Below, in pieces: positions 42,386 through 50,905 of a DNA stretch of 64,000 nucleotides. Source of the stretch: CAIKMD01 sp036501365 (GTDB lineage: Bacteria > Pseudomonadota > Alphaproteobacteria > ATCC43930 > CGMCC-115725); NCBI GenBank assembly GCA_036501365.1, contig DASYAL010000060.1, positions 124,001 to 188,000 on the forward strand. The letters are read 5' to 3'. The notes under the pieces were generated by a model. It worked only from the letters and a program-made list of their open reading frames with translations, made no database searches and had not been told where the DNA came from. Numbering within the stretch: position 1 is the first letter of the stretch; the number at the start of each line of letters is the position of its first letter. Both the position numbers and the translations under genes were made by a program.

Positions 42386-43170
42386 TGAGCGTCGCCGCCA
42401 TCGACAGCCGCCGTCCCTCGTCGCTTCTGCCGCGGCTGTGTGCCGGCGCCATCATCCTCGTTCTCTGGCAGATCGTTGTCCGTGCCTTCGCGCCGTCTTA
42501 CGTCGCGACGCCGATCGGTGTCGCGATCGCGATACCGCATGTCGTCGTCGATCCGGTCTTTCTTGCCGGCGCCGCGATCACGCTCGCCGCGGTCGCCGAA
42601 GGGCTGGCGATCGCCCTGGTCTTCGGCACGCTGCTCGGACTCGTCATCGGCCAAAGCCAGATCGCTGATCGCGCGCTGCGCCAATACGTCAACGCCGGCT
42701 ATACGCTGCCGATGGTAGTGGTATTGCCCCTGGTGTCGCTATGGTTCGGCTACACCGGCGCCGCGCGGCTGGCGACCATCGTCTTCGCCGCGCTGTTCTC
42801 GATCACCGTGAACGTCGCCGACGGCGCCCGGTCGGTGCCGCATGAATATCTCGAAGTCGCGCGCTCGTTCCGTTCGCGCTCGTGGCGGGCTCTCTTCGAG
42901 ATCGTGCTACCGGCGGCGACGCCCTACTTCCTCGCCGGACTGCGGCTCGCCGCTGGCCGCGCGCTGATCGGCGCGGTGGTCGCGGAATTCTTCACCGCGA
43001 TCCCGGGCCTCGGCTATTTCATCCTTTTCAATTCGCGCACCTTCCATCACAACGAGGCTTTCGTTGCGGTGCTGCTTCTCGCCGGTTTCGGCGTCGGCTT
43101 CGATGCGCTGGTCAACGAAGCGACGCGGCGATACCTGCCGTGGTATCGCCGCGACGAGACGACGAGCTAG
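42385..43170 (+). CDS. ABC transporter permease (SsuC/TauC-like) 2
   Basis: The 261-residue membrane protein has the EAA loop YLEVARSFRSRSWRALFEIVLPAATP and six or so helices. The start at TGATG immediately after permease 1 is preferred to longer upstream frames, which would be inside that gene. It ends seven bases before the convergent LVIVD gene stop. Confidence 0.9.
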   Translation: MSVAAIDSRRPSSLLPRLCAGAIILVLWQIVVRAFAPSYVATPIGVAIAIPHVVVDPVFLAGAAITLAAVAEGLAIALVFGTLLGLVIGQSQIADRALRQYVNAGYTLPMVVVLPLVSLWFGYTGAARLATIVFAALFSITVNVADGARSVPHEYLEVARSFRSRSWRALFEIVLPAATPYFLAGLRLAAGRALIGAVVAEFFTAIPGLGYFILFNSRTFHHNEAFVAVLLLAGFGVGFDALVNEATRRYLPWYRRDETTS

Positions 43171-43177
43171 GCCGCGC

Positions 43178-44527
43178 TTACTTCGCGGCGCTCTTGGCTG
43201 CGGGAGCCTCCGCCGGCTGCTTGCCGGTGTAGCGCATGATCCAGAGACCCCATTTGTCGTCGTTCATATAGATGTTGCCGCGGGTGTCGACGGCAATTTC
43301 CTCGCTCCAATTGATCGGCGAGGCATGGGCGCCGCTGGCCGCCTTCGCATCTTTCCGCTCAGGCGGAATGAAAGAGCCGAGCTCGGTCGGCTGGCGTGCA
43401 TCGCTGACGTCGAAGACGCGCAAGCCGGCATTGAACCACGCGACTTCCATCACGTTGTTCGGCTTCTGGATCGCGGCGGCGTTGTGGATTTCCTGGCTTG
43501 TGTTATGGGGGCCGAAGCGGCCGCCCTTGTCGCAGAAATCGGCATAGGGCAGGCCTTTCGGCGGCCGCGGCGTCGGAAAGACCGAGATCAGCCGTGGATG
43601 CGCCGGGTCGCTGTTGTCGATGAAGCCGGCGAAATTCATGCCGTCGTCCTTGCATTCCGGCTTCTGCGCCTCCGAGCTGACATAGAGCAGCTTGCGGTCC
43701 CAATAGGGCAGCACCGTATGCACCGACTGCATGCCGACGCTGGCGAAAGGCTCGGTGATGTGGAGCTTGCCGATCAGTTTCGGATGGGTGGGATCGCTGA
43801 TATCGAGGTTGACGACGTCGGGCGTGTAGCCGGTCGAGATCATCTTGCCGTCGGGGCTGACATTGGCGGGGCCGTGGAAGCCTTCGGGGAATTCGGCCGC
43901 CGGCTCGCCGTCCTTCTGGCCGGGTTGCCACCATTTGCCGACCTCTTTGGGATGCGCCGGATCGCTGACGTCGAGGATGACGAGGATGTTCGCCTTGAAG
44001 CCGGGATAGCTGGTCGAGAGATAGGCGTAGCGGCCGCCGGGATAGGAGTTGCGATGCGCGCCGGTAGCGCCGCCCTGCCACGATCCGACCTGCACCGGAT
44101 TCTCCGGATCGTGAATGTCCCAAAGCAGCACCGCCGGCAACGGGTTCTTCTGCGGCGTGAAGCTGTTCAGCGAGGTGATCATCAGATCGTCGTGCAGCGT
44201 CACCTGGGCAGTGATGATGCTGGGGTCGTCGGTCTTGAAGGGAATGAACTTCACATAGCGCGGCTTCGTCGGATCGGTGACGTCGACGATGCTCCAGCCC
44301 TGATCGAAGGACTGACCGGAATAGAGATACCACTTGTCGTTTGCGGTGTGCTTGATCGCGATCTTGAAGCCGCCCGGATGTCCGCCGAGCCCCGAAAATC
44401 CGAGCACTTTTACATGCTCACCCTGGCCGCCCGGCGGGATCGGGTCGGCCGTGGCGATGCTTGCCGCAAAAGCCAGCGCGCTGGCGCCAAGCAAGGCGCG
44501 ACCCAATGTTTTCGCGAAGCCTATCAC
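43178..44527 (-). CDS. Exported LVIVD-repeat beta-propeller protein
   Basis: The 449-residue protein has a signal peptide (cleaved near IATADP) and repeated LVIVD-type blades such as WSIVDVTDPTKPRYVKF, LLWDIHDPENPVQVGSW, ILDVSDPAHPKEVGKW, VNLDISDPTHPKLIGKL and LRVFDVSDARQPTELGSF. The blades imply a seven-bladed propeller in the periplasm or on the cell surface. Two or three Cys (PECKDD, ADFCDK) may form a disulfide. The reaction or partner is unknown. It is divergent from the M24 gene. Confidence 0.82.
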   Translation of the reverse strand: MIGFAKTLGRALLGASALAFAASIATADPIPPGGQGEHVKVLGFSGLGGHPGGFKIAIKHTANDKWYLYSGQSFDQGWSIVDVTDPTKPRYVKFIPFKTDDPSIITAQVTLHDDLMITSLNSFTPQKNPLPAVLLWDIHDPENPVQVGSWQGGATGAHRNSYPGGRYAYLSTSYPGFKANILVILDVSDPAHPKEVGKWWQPGQKDGEPAAEFPEGFHGPANVSPDGKMISTGYTPDVVNLDISDPTHPKLIGKLHITEPFASVGMQSVHTVLPYWDRKLLYVSSEAQKPECKDDGMNFAGFIDNSDPAHPRLISVFPTPRPPKGLPYADFCDKGGRFGPHNTSQEIHNAAAIQKPNNVMEVAWFNAGLRVFDVSDARQPTELGSFIPPERKDAKAASGAHASPINWSEEIAVDTRGNIYMNDDKWGLWIMRYTGKQPAEAPAAKSAAK

Positions 44528-44580
44528 TTAATTCCTCCCCAAAAGTCGCGCCGAATGCGCGATCCGTCGTTCGCGCTAAG

Positions 44581-44609
44581 TTGACAGGTTCGAGCGTGCC
44601 GTGCAACGT
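44581..44609 (+). promoter_or_regulatory. Possible sigma-70 promoter upstream of the first M24 gene
   Basis: A perfect TTGACA lies at 44581-44586, 46 bases before the GAGGAG site of the M24 gene. The -10 region at a 17-base spacing (CAACGT) matches the consensus poorly, so this is a weak call. It could equally be chance. Confidence 0.3.
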
Positions 44610-44632
44610 CCCGCGCAGCCGAGGAGAAGCGC

Positions 44633-45937
44633 ATGGCGACGAAGAAGCAGCCCGAGCCCAAGATCATCGCGCCCAGCGATATCGATCCGCGCCACGATTG
44701 GACGCGACCGATCATGGCTCTCGGACCGACGGCGGTCGATTTCGAGGAACGCATCGACTTCCGCCGCCTGCATCGCTATCGGCTCGGCCGCACGCGTCAG
44801 GCGCTGGCGACGTCGGGGCTCGGCTCGCTGCTCGTCTTCGACCAGTACAATATCCGCTACATCACCTCGACGGTGATCGGCAATTGGGCACGCGACAAGT
44901 TCACGCGCTATGCGCTCTTGGCCAGCGATGCCGAGCCGCATCTCTGGGATTTCGGCTCGGCGGCGAAGCACCACAGGCTCCATGCGCCGTGGCTGCCGCA
45001 GCACAATTGCCATGCCGGCATGCTCGGCCTCCGCGGCGCCATCCATCCGAAGATCGGGCTGATGCGCTCGGCTGCCGAGGAGATCAAGTCGATCCTCCAA
45101 GAGCACGGCGTCGCCGACCAGCCGGTCGGCGTCGACGTCGTCGAGCCGGCGATGCTCTTTGAGCTGCAAGAGGTCGGACTCAAGGTCCGCGACGGCCAGC
45201 AGGTAATGCTCGATGCGCGCGAATTGAAGAGCGCCGACGAGATATCGCTCTTGAACATGTCGGCGGCGCTCGTCGATGGCTGCTATCAGACGATCGCCGA
45301 GAACCTCAAGCCCGGCATCCGCGAGAACGAGGTCGTCGCGCTCGCCAACAAGCGGCTCTACGAATTGGGCTCCGACGACGTCGAGGCGATCAACGCGATC
45401 TCCGGCGAGCGTTGTTCGCCGCACCCGCATAACTTCACCGACCGGCTGATCCGGCCGGGCGATCAGGCATTCTTCGACATCATCCAGAGCTTCAACGGCT
45501 ATCGCACCTGCTATTACCGGACGTTCAATGTCGGACGCGCGACCGATGCGCAGAGGGACGCCTATAAGCGCGCGCGCGAGTGGATCGACAAGGCGATCGC
45601 GCTGGTGAAGCCCGGCGTCTCGACCGACAAGATTGCCGCCTGCTGGCCCAAGGCCGAGGAGATCGGATTCTCGAGCGAGATGGAGGCGTTCGGCCTGCTT
45701 TTCGGCCATGGCCTCGGCCTCGGCCTGCACGAGCGGCCGATCATCTCGCGACTCAATTCCTTCGCCGAGCCGATGGAGATCAAGGCCGGGATGGTGTTTG
45801 CGCTCGAGACCTATTGCCCGGCCGCCGACGGCTATTCGGCGGCGCGCATCGAGGAAGAGGTGGTGTGCACGCCCAACGGCGCCAAGGTCATCACGCTCTA
45901 CCCGGCGGAAGAGCTGCCGATCGCCAATCCCTACTGA
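44633..45937 (+). CDS. M24 'pita-bread' family protein with altered metal site (DddP-like layout)
   Basis: The 434-residue protein has an N-terminal creatinase-like domain (HRYRLGRTRQALATSGLGSLLVFD) and a C-terminal pita-bread domain. Expected metal ligands are Asp282 (FFDI), position 293, His359 (GHGLGLG), Glu392 and Glu407. Position 293, normally Asp in GYxxDxxRT, is Cys in GYRTCYYRT. The N-terminal resemblance and length recall the DMSP lyase DddP, but the DddP Asp set is not conserved. It may be a hydrolase with another metal count, or a lyase. A GAGGAGAAG site precedes the ATG. Confidence 0.82.
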   Translation: MATKKQPEPKIIAPSDIDPRHDWTRPIMALGPTAVDFEERIDFRRLHRYRLGRTRQALATSGLGSLLVFDQYNIRYITSTVIGNWARDKFTRYALLASDAEPHLWDFGSAAKHHRLHAPWLPQHNCHAGMLGLRGAIHPKIGLMRSAAEEIKSILQEHGVADQPVGVDVVEPAMLFELQEVGLKVRDGQQVMLDARELKSADEISLLNMSAALVDGCYQTIAENLKPGIRENEVVALANKRLYELGSDDVEAINAISGERCSPHPHNFTDRLIRPGDQAFFDIIQSFNGYRTCYYRTFNVGRATDAQRDAYKRAREWIDKAIALVKPGVSTDKIAACWPKAEEIGFSSEMEAFGLLFGHGLGLGLHERPIISRLNSFAEPMEIKAGMVFALETYCPAADGYSAARIEEEVVCTPNGAKVITLYPAEELPIANPY

Positions 45938-45941
45938 TCGA

Positions 45942-45959
45942 CGCGAGCTTCATCTCGCG
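45942..45959. terminator. Small hairpin between convergent M24 and HTH-2TM genes
   Basis: CGCGAG (45942-45947) and CTCGCG (45954-45959) form a six-base stem with a CTTCAT loop in the 35-base convergent gap. No T-run follows on either strand, so only a weak bidirectional terminator call is justified. Confidence 0.35.
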
Positions 45960-45972
45960 GGCTACAGGTCGC

Positions 45973-46443
45973 TCAGAGCTTGCGGCCGAGATAGCGTTCG
46001 ACTTGCCGTTGCTCCCATGCCGCGTTGAAGAACGGGATTTTGTCAAAGACCTTCAGGCCATGGAGCAGAAGGCCCAATCCCCAGCCCAACGCCACCCAGC
46101 CGGCCCAGAAGTAATGCCGATAGAAGATGACATTGAGAATGCTCAACCCCCCAACCACCACGGCATATTGGCTGAGATGGATGTAAAAGGCTTTGACGCG
46201 GCGAACATGGGCCAGCGCCAGCGCTTCTTCGGGCGTCACTCTTGGATTTTGAGAGGTGCTCACGTCGCGCTCCTGTAATTCCGAGAAGTCGATTTCGAAC
46301 ACGGCTCCGAGAGCCTTGAGGGATTCGACACTGGCCTTGCTCCCGCGCTCAATCCGCTGAACGGTGCGGACGCTGAGGCCGCTGAGCTCGGCGAGTTGTT
46401 CTTGCGACCAGCCCCGCTGGAGCCGGAGTTTCTGAACGAGCAT
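45973..46443 (-). CDS. XRE-type HTH regulator with C-terminal 2TM domain
   Basis: The 156-residue protein has an N-terminal Xre/Cro helix-turn-helix (LQRGWSQEQLAELSGLSVRTVQRIERG, about residues 8-35), a linker, and a C-terminal 2TM domain of two hydrophobic segments (IHLSQYAVVVGGLSILNVIF and WAGWVALGWGLGLLLHGLKVF). This is a membrane-anchored transcription factor layout seen in one-component families. The start at the ATG with GGGGAAAG before it is preferred to the GTG seven codons upstream. A CTCAC/GTGAG pair (46460-46464, 46473-46477) just upstream may be an operator. Confidence 0.85.
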   Translation of the reverse strand: MLVQKLRLQRGWSQEQLAELSGLSVRTVQRIERGSKASVESLKALGAVFEIDFSELQERDVSTSQNPRVTPEEALALAHVRRVKAFYIHLSQYAVVVGGLSILNVIFYRHYFWAGWVALGWGLGLLLHGLKVFDKIPFFNAAWEQRQVERYLGRKL

Positions 46444-46594
46444 GGATAATCTTTCCCCGCTCACGAATGGTAGTGAGGATGATCTCCGAAAAACACGTCA
46501 CGGACCTGACATTTTGCCGCCGCCAAGCGACAGACGCGGGATTTGTCGCCGTTCCGTCCCCGTCAGTCGCCGACCGGCGGCGCCGACTTCCTAC

Positions 46595-47797
46595 CTAAAC
46601 CCGCCGGAATCCCCGCGGGGCGGTGTGCAGCCGCTCGATCCCGGTCTTGGTGATCAACACGCATTCGCCGGTTTGGACGCCGGCCTTGCCGTCGCGTGTC
46701 ACGACATTGGGTTGGATCACTACCATCATCCCAGCCTCGAAGATCAGCTCGGGTAGCTTGCCGGCGGGCCGGCTTTTCGAGCCGATGATCGGTGGCAGAT
46801 AGCCGCCGCCATAGCCATGCATCACGTCGTCGTCGGTGGTGAAGCCGGCTTGCTCGATCACCGCTGAGGCGGCGACCACGTCGGCGGGCGTCGCGCCCTC
46901 GCGCAGCGTCGCGGCGATCGCATCGAAGGCGGCCTCGGCCGCGGCGTGGAGATCGCGATAGAGCGGCGTCGGTTCGGCATCGACGGTAAAGCTCCGGAGC
47001 ACCTGGCCCGAATAGTCCCAGAAGGCGGCGCTGATTTCCGTGAAGACGATGTCGCCGCGCGCGAGGCGGCGCGTCGAGGGGAATTGCCGCGGTACGCTGC
47101 AATCCGGCGCCGCCATCGCCGTGGCGCCGATGAAATGGATGACGTTGGTGCCGCCATAGGGCAGATAGGACGCCTCGATCGCCGCGCCCAATTCGCGCTC
47201 GGTCGCACCGGGGCGGATCGCCGCCGCGAGCGCGGCGAGGCCGCGATCGGATAACAGCGCGCCGAGGCGATACCACGCGATCTCCTCCGCCGACTTGAAC
47301 AGCCGGCGCTGCATATAGGCACCGCCGAGATCGGCGAGCCGGCCGAAGCGCTCGGCGAGCTGCGCATGCAGACGATAGGAGAGCGGGCCAATGAAACCGA
47401 CGCGGTCGCGCTTGGCGCCGCGGTTTTCCAATTCGGCGAGCGCGGCGCCGATGCCGAAATCGCCGCCCCATCCTACGTCGGCATCGCTCGCGATCCGGCG
47501 CGCTAACGCGACGTGGTTGTGATACTGGATGAAGAGCGCGTGGCGCTCTCCGGGCGAGACGACGCAGCTCGCCTCGGCAGTGGTCGGCCAATGCGCGAAA
47601 TAGGGCACGGCATTGCCGGCGCGGTTGACGCCGTAGAGCAGCACGTGATCGACGCCCGCCGCGGCCATCAGCTCGTCGAGCATGGTGCGGCGGCGCTGCA
47701 TCTCGGCGGCGGAGAACCGCGGATAGGGCGCTTCCATGACCGGGCGTAATTCCGGTGGAAGCTCCGGCGGGCATAGGGGTTGAAGCGCTTCGGCCAT
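46595..47797 (-). CDS. M24 'pita-bread' family protein with replaced metal ligands
   Basis: The 400-residue protein has a creatinase-type N-terminal domain and a pita-bread C-terminal domain. At the five metal positions it shows Glu254 (FTEI), Gln265 (YSGQVLRSF), His327 (MHGYGGGY), Gln362 (VIQPNV) and Glu378 (TGECV), where aminopeptidase P has Asp, Asp, His, Glu and Glu. At least two ligands are therefore Gln. A binuclear peptidase mechanism is unlikely as such. The start keeps 43 bases to the divergent dehydrogenase-like gene. Confidence 0.82.
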   Translation of the reverse strand: MAEALQPLCPPELPPELRPVMEAPYPRFSAAEMQRRRTMLDELMAAAGVDHVLLYGVNRAGNAVPYFAHWPTTAEASCVVSPGERHALFIQYHNHVALARRIASDADVGWGGDFGIGAALAELENRGAKRDRVGFIGPLSYRLHAQLAERFGRLADLGGAYMQRRLFKSAEEIAWYRLGALLSDRGLAALAAAIRPGATERELGAAIEASYLPYGGTNVIHFIGATAMAAPDCSVPRQFPSTRRLARGDIVFTEISAAFWDYSGQVLRSFTVDAEPTPLYRDLHAAAEAAFDAIAATLREGATPADVVAASAVIEQAGFTTDDDVMHGYGGGYLPPIIGSKSRPAGKLPELIFEAGMMVVIQPNVVTRDGKAGVQTGECVLITKTGIERLHTAPRGFRRV

Positions 47798-47840
47798 GCA
47801 GCTAGAGCTTTCGCAGAACGAGGCGAGGGGAAGCGCAACC

Positions 47841-48776
47841 ATGGCATCCGGGTTGAAGGAGCACAAGATCGGCTGGATCGGCGCGGGCGGCCGCATGGGC
47901 TATGCGATGGCCGAGCGTCTCGCCAAGGCGGGCGCCGATGTCGCCGTGTGGAACCGGACCCGCGCCAAAGCCGAGCCGCTTGCCAAAAGCGGCTGCAGCA
48001 TCGTCGACAATCCTGCAGCGCTGGCCGGCCGCGATATCGTCTTCATCACCGTTGCCGCCTCGCACGATCTCGAGGAGGTGACGCTCGGGCCGAGCGGCGT
48101 GCTCTCCGCGAACCAGCAGCCGAAAATCGTCATCGACAGTTCGACCGTCTCGGAAGAAGCCTCGGCGACGGTGCGTAGGGCGGCGAAGAAGCGCGGTGTC
48201 GAGATGCTGGCGGCGCCGGTCAGCGGCAATGCCAAAGTGGTGAAGGCCGGAAAGCTCAGCTTCGTCGTCTCGGGGCCGCGCACGGCTTACGAGACGGCGC
48301 TGCCCTATCTCGACGCGCTGGGCAAGGGCGCTTCCTATGTCGGCGAGGACGAGCGCGCGCGTCTCGTGAAGATCTGCCACAACGTCTTTCTCGGTGTCGT
48401 CATCCAGTCGCTGGTCGAGGTGACGGTGCTGGCCGAGAAAGGCGGCGTGCCGCGCCACGCTTTCCTCGATTTCATCAACAAAAGCGTGATGGGCTCGACC
48501 TTCTCCCGCTACAAATCGCCGGCGCTGGTCAATCTCGATTTCGCGCCGACCTTCACGCCGGTGCTGTTGAAGAAGGATCTCGACCTCGGTCTCGACGCCG
48601 CCGAGCGTACTGGCGCCTCTATGCCGGTGACGGCGCTCGCGCGCGAGATGGTGCAGAGCCTTATCGCCCGCGGCCATGTCAACGACGATTTCGCGACTCT
48701 AATCCTGCAGCAGGCCGAGGCCTCGGGCCTCAAGCTCGTTTCCGAAAACGTCGCCGTCGACGACGGCTTGCATTAA
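47841..48776 (+). CDS. 3-hydroxyisobutyrate dehydrogenase-like NAD(P)-dependent reductase
   Basis: The 311-residue protein has an N-terminal Rossmann motif GWIGAGGRMGYAMAERL, the substrate-loop segment APVSGNAKVVKAGKLSF, and catalytic Lys177 in LVKICHNVFLG. These are the beta-hydroxyacid dehydrogenase family signatures. Substrates of the family include hydroxyisobutyrate, tartronate semialdehyde and 6-phosphogluconate-like acids. GGGGAAG precedes the ATG. It is divergent from the second M24 gene. Confidence 0.9.
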   Translation: MASGLKEHKIGWIGAGGRMGYAMAERLAKAGADVAVWNRTRAKAEPLAKSGCSIVDNPAALAGRDIVFITVAASHDLEEVTLGPSGVLSANQQPKIVIDSSTVSEEASATVRRAAKKRGVEMLAAPVSGNAKVVKAGKLSFVVSGPRTAYETALPYLDALGKGASYVGEDERARLVKICHNVFLGVVIQSLVEVTVLAEKGGVPRHAFLDFINKSVMGSTFSRYKSPALVNLDFAPTFTPVLLKKDLDLGLDAAERTGASMPVTALAREMVQSLIARGHVNDDFATLILQQAEASGLKLVSENVAVDDGLH

Positions 48777-48781
48777 AGATT

Positions 48782-48826
48782 CTGCTCGCGCGGCCACCGC
48801 CTAGCCAACCTAGGCAGCGCGAGCAG
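48782..48826. terminator. Two-part hairpin between convergent genes
   Basis: Outer arms CTGCTCGCGC (48782-48791) and GCGCGAGCAG (48817-48826) and inner arms GCCTAG (48799-48804) and CTAGGC (48810-48815) are all perfect. The structure lies in the 83-base gap between the dehydrogenase-like gene and the flavin monooxygenase-like gene, whose stops face each other. There is no T-run, but the position suits a bidirectional terminator. Confidence 0.6.
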
Positions 48827-48859
48827 GGTTGGTGTCGCGGCTGTGAGCGCGACCTTAAA

Positions 48860-50056
48860 TTAGAGCATCACCGCTTCCGCCGGCAGGCCGAGGGCGATAC
48901 GGCCCCATTGCGTGCCGTTGACGTCCCAACTCAGCGCGTAATGCGCGTTGGCGGCGTGGGCGTCACGGAAGGCGCGCTGGATCGGCTGATCGAGATAAAC
49001 CCCACCGCCGCCGGTCGCGGCGAAAAGCTGGTTGACCGCCTCGGTGCAGAGCGAGGCGGCATAGGCGCCGTCGCGGCGCCAGCGCGCTTTCTGTTCGATG
49101 GTCGGCGGCACGCCGGCAGCGGTGATCGCTATCGCTTCATCGCAATCCTTGAGCATCAGCGCCTCGGCGGTATCGGCCAAGGCCGATGCCTCGCCCAGCT
49201 TCAATTGAAGATTCGCGAGATCGGCAAGGCGGCGTCCCGAATAGGTCGCGATTCGAGAATGTATCTGGCGCGTGAAATCGCCGATCGCGCCGCGCGCGAG
49301 ACCAAGCGACACGCCGCTGACGACGAAGGCGAAAAGTCCCAAGACCGGCAGCTTATAGAGTGGCGCCGGGTTGACGACGCAGCCGGGAGCGGTGCCGCCG
49401 CCGACCAGCGCCGAGAGGGGCAGAGTGCGATGCGCCGGCACAAAGACATCCTTCATCTCGATGTCCTTGCTGCCGGTGCCGCGCAACCCGGTGGCGAACC
49501 AGGTGTCGATGACGCGGTAACCGTCGGCGCGTACCAGGAAGCAGCGCTGCTCGACCGGCTTGTCCTTCGTGTCGTGGACGATGCCGCCGACGAAATTCCA
49601 ACGCGACGGATCGACGCCGCTCGAGAACGGCCAACGCCCGCTGAGGATGTAGCCGTCGCTCACCGCCGTGGCTTTGCCGCCTGGGAACACCAGCGCCGAG
49701 CCGATCAGGTGGTCGGGCGATTCGCCCCAAACCTCGTCCTGCGCCTCGCCCGGCCACATCGCCAGCATCCAATGATGGCTGGCGAGGTTGGCGACGACCC
49801 ACGAGGTCGAGCCGCAACCTTCGGCGAGGATCGCGCTAAGCTCGACCAGCGCGCGATAGGGCAGCTCGCTGCCACCGACGCGCTGCGGTTGCAGCATGCG
49901 GAAGAGCCCGCTCTTGTGCAGCTCGGCGATGGTCTCGTCGGGCACGCGGCGCAACGCCTCGCATTCCGTGGCGCGCGCACGCAAATCCGGCACCAGCGCG
50001 CGAGCCCGCGCGCGCAGCATCGCGAAAGACGGCGGCGCGGCGGCCGCATCCGCCAT
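48860..50056 (-). CDS. Acyl-CoA dehydrogenase-fold flavin monooxygenase (group D-like)
   Basis: The 398-residue protein resembles HsaA/pHPA-hydroxylase-type oxygenase components. Features are the N-terminal helical domain (RRVPDETIAELHKSGLFRMLQPQRVGG), the flavin-contact WPFSSGVDPSRWNFVGGI and WFATGLRGTGSKDIEMKDVFVP, and the C-terminal QRAFRDAHAANAHYALSWDVNG. The acyl-CoA dehydrogenase catalytic Glu is not obvious. Such enzymes hydroxylate aromatics with FMNH2 or FADH2 from a separate reductase. It is one base downstream of the tetR gene, so the two form a unit. Confidence 0.85.
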   Translation of the reverse strand: MADAAAAPPSFAMLRARARALVPDLRARATECEALRRVPDETIAELHKSGLFRMLQPQRVGGSELPYRALVELSAILAEGCGSTSWVVANLASHHWMLAMWPGEAQDEVWGESPDHLIGSALVFPGGKATAVSDGYILSGRWPFSSGVDPSRWNFVGGIVHDTKDKPVEQRCFLVRADGYRVIDTWFATGLRGTGSKDIEMKDVFVPAHRTLPLSALVGGGTAPGCVVNPAPLYKLPVLGLFAFVVSGVSLGLARGAIGDFTRQIHSRIATYSGRRLADLANLQLKLGEASALADTAEALMLKDCDEAIAITAAGVPPTIEQKARWRRDGAYAASLCTEAVNQLFAATGGGGVYLDQPIQRAFRDAHAANAHYALSWDVNGTQWGRIALGLPAEAVML

Positions 50057-50057
50057 G

Positions 50058-50774
50058 TCAGTCGCTCGCCAGCTTCATCGCTTGCGGCGCGGCGAGATGT
50101 GCGGCGATCAGCGCTGGGGCGGAGGCCATGAAGCTGCGCACCCGGGCCGCCATGACGAGCTCGATATCGGCGGGCGTCGGCAGACCGAAAAGCCAGCGCC
50201 GCTGGCCGATATAAAACTGCATCGCATGCATGCCCCAGATCTGCTCGTGCTCGAATTCAGTCAGCGGGACTTCTTCGAGCGACGGCAGGCCGTAATCGTG
50301 GCGCACCTCGCGCGCGATGTGCGGGAACAATTCTTCGCGATTGCGGGCAACGAAGCGGACATGGTGGGGCAAGCCATCCAGTCCTGAGAACGCGAACAGC
50401 CGGACCCATTCGTAATTGTGCATGGTGTTCACGTAGTCGCTATAGAAAGCGAGCAACCGCTCTTGAAGGCCTTGACGGCGGTCGCCGATCCATTCGGCCC
50501 ACTGCGGATTCCAATAATCGCCGAACCATTTCTGATAGACGCGCTCGATCAGGACGTCCTTGCTCGGGAAATAACGATAAATCAAGGACTGGGTGACGCC
50601 GAGCCGGCGCGCGAGCTCGCGAGTTTCGCCGCCGAGGCCGCGTTCGGCGAAGAAGCGCATCGCATTGTCGAGGATGAGGCGCTCGCGGTCTTGCGGCGCC
50701 ATGCGGTGACGCGCCTTGGCCGCCGCAGCGGACGGCGCTGCGCTCGGTTTTTGCTGCTTGATTTGTCGTGCCAC
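50058..50774 (-). CDS. TetR family transcriptional regulator
   Basis: The 238-residue regulator has an N-terminal HTH (ILDNAMRFFAERGLGGETRELARRLGVTQSLIYRYFPSKD). The C-terminal ligand domain is longer than average. The preceding 24 residues are rich in Ala, Lys and Gln and may not be part of the protein if translation starts at Met25. It is divergent from the liv transporter and is followed by the monooxygenase-like gene, so it probably regulates both. Confidence 0.9.
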   Translation of the reverse strand: MARQIKQQKPSAAPSAAAAKARHRMAPQDRERLILDNAMRFFAERGLGGETRELARRLGVTQSLIYRYFPSKDVLIERVYQKWFGDYWNPQWAEWIGDRRQGLQERLLAFYSDYVNTMHNYEWVRLFAFSGLDGLPHHVRFVARNREELFPHIAREVRHDYGLPSLEEVPLTEFEHEQIWGMHAMQFYIGQRRWLFGLPTPADIELVMAARVRSFMASAPALIAAHLAAPQAMKLASD

Positions 50775-50861
50775 GCGCGCCGATCCATCCGCTCGCTTGC
50801 TGCGCGCACCTTAGAGACCATCCGCAGTCGCGGCAAGCTGGACGGCATCGGAAAAAAATCA

Positions 50862-50887
50862 TACGTTACCGCCCAATAATCAACGTA
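50862..50887. promoter_or_regulatory. Candidate TetR operator upstream of the liv transporter
   Basis: TACGTT (50862-50867) and AACGTA (50882-50887) are perfect inverted half-sites with a 14-base spacer. They end eight bases before the GGGGAGG ribosome-binding site of the substrate-binding protein, which suits repression. The spacing falls within the range of TetR-family operators. No experimental support is available from the sequence alone. Confidence 0.45.
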
Positions 50888-50905
50888 CTTTTTGGGGAGG
50901 TTGTC

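Noticed and set aside
43064..44584. A 506-codon open frame opposite the LVIVD gene
   Set aside because: The LVIVD repeats and signal peptide on the minus strand are clear; the plus-strand peptide has no motif.
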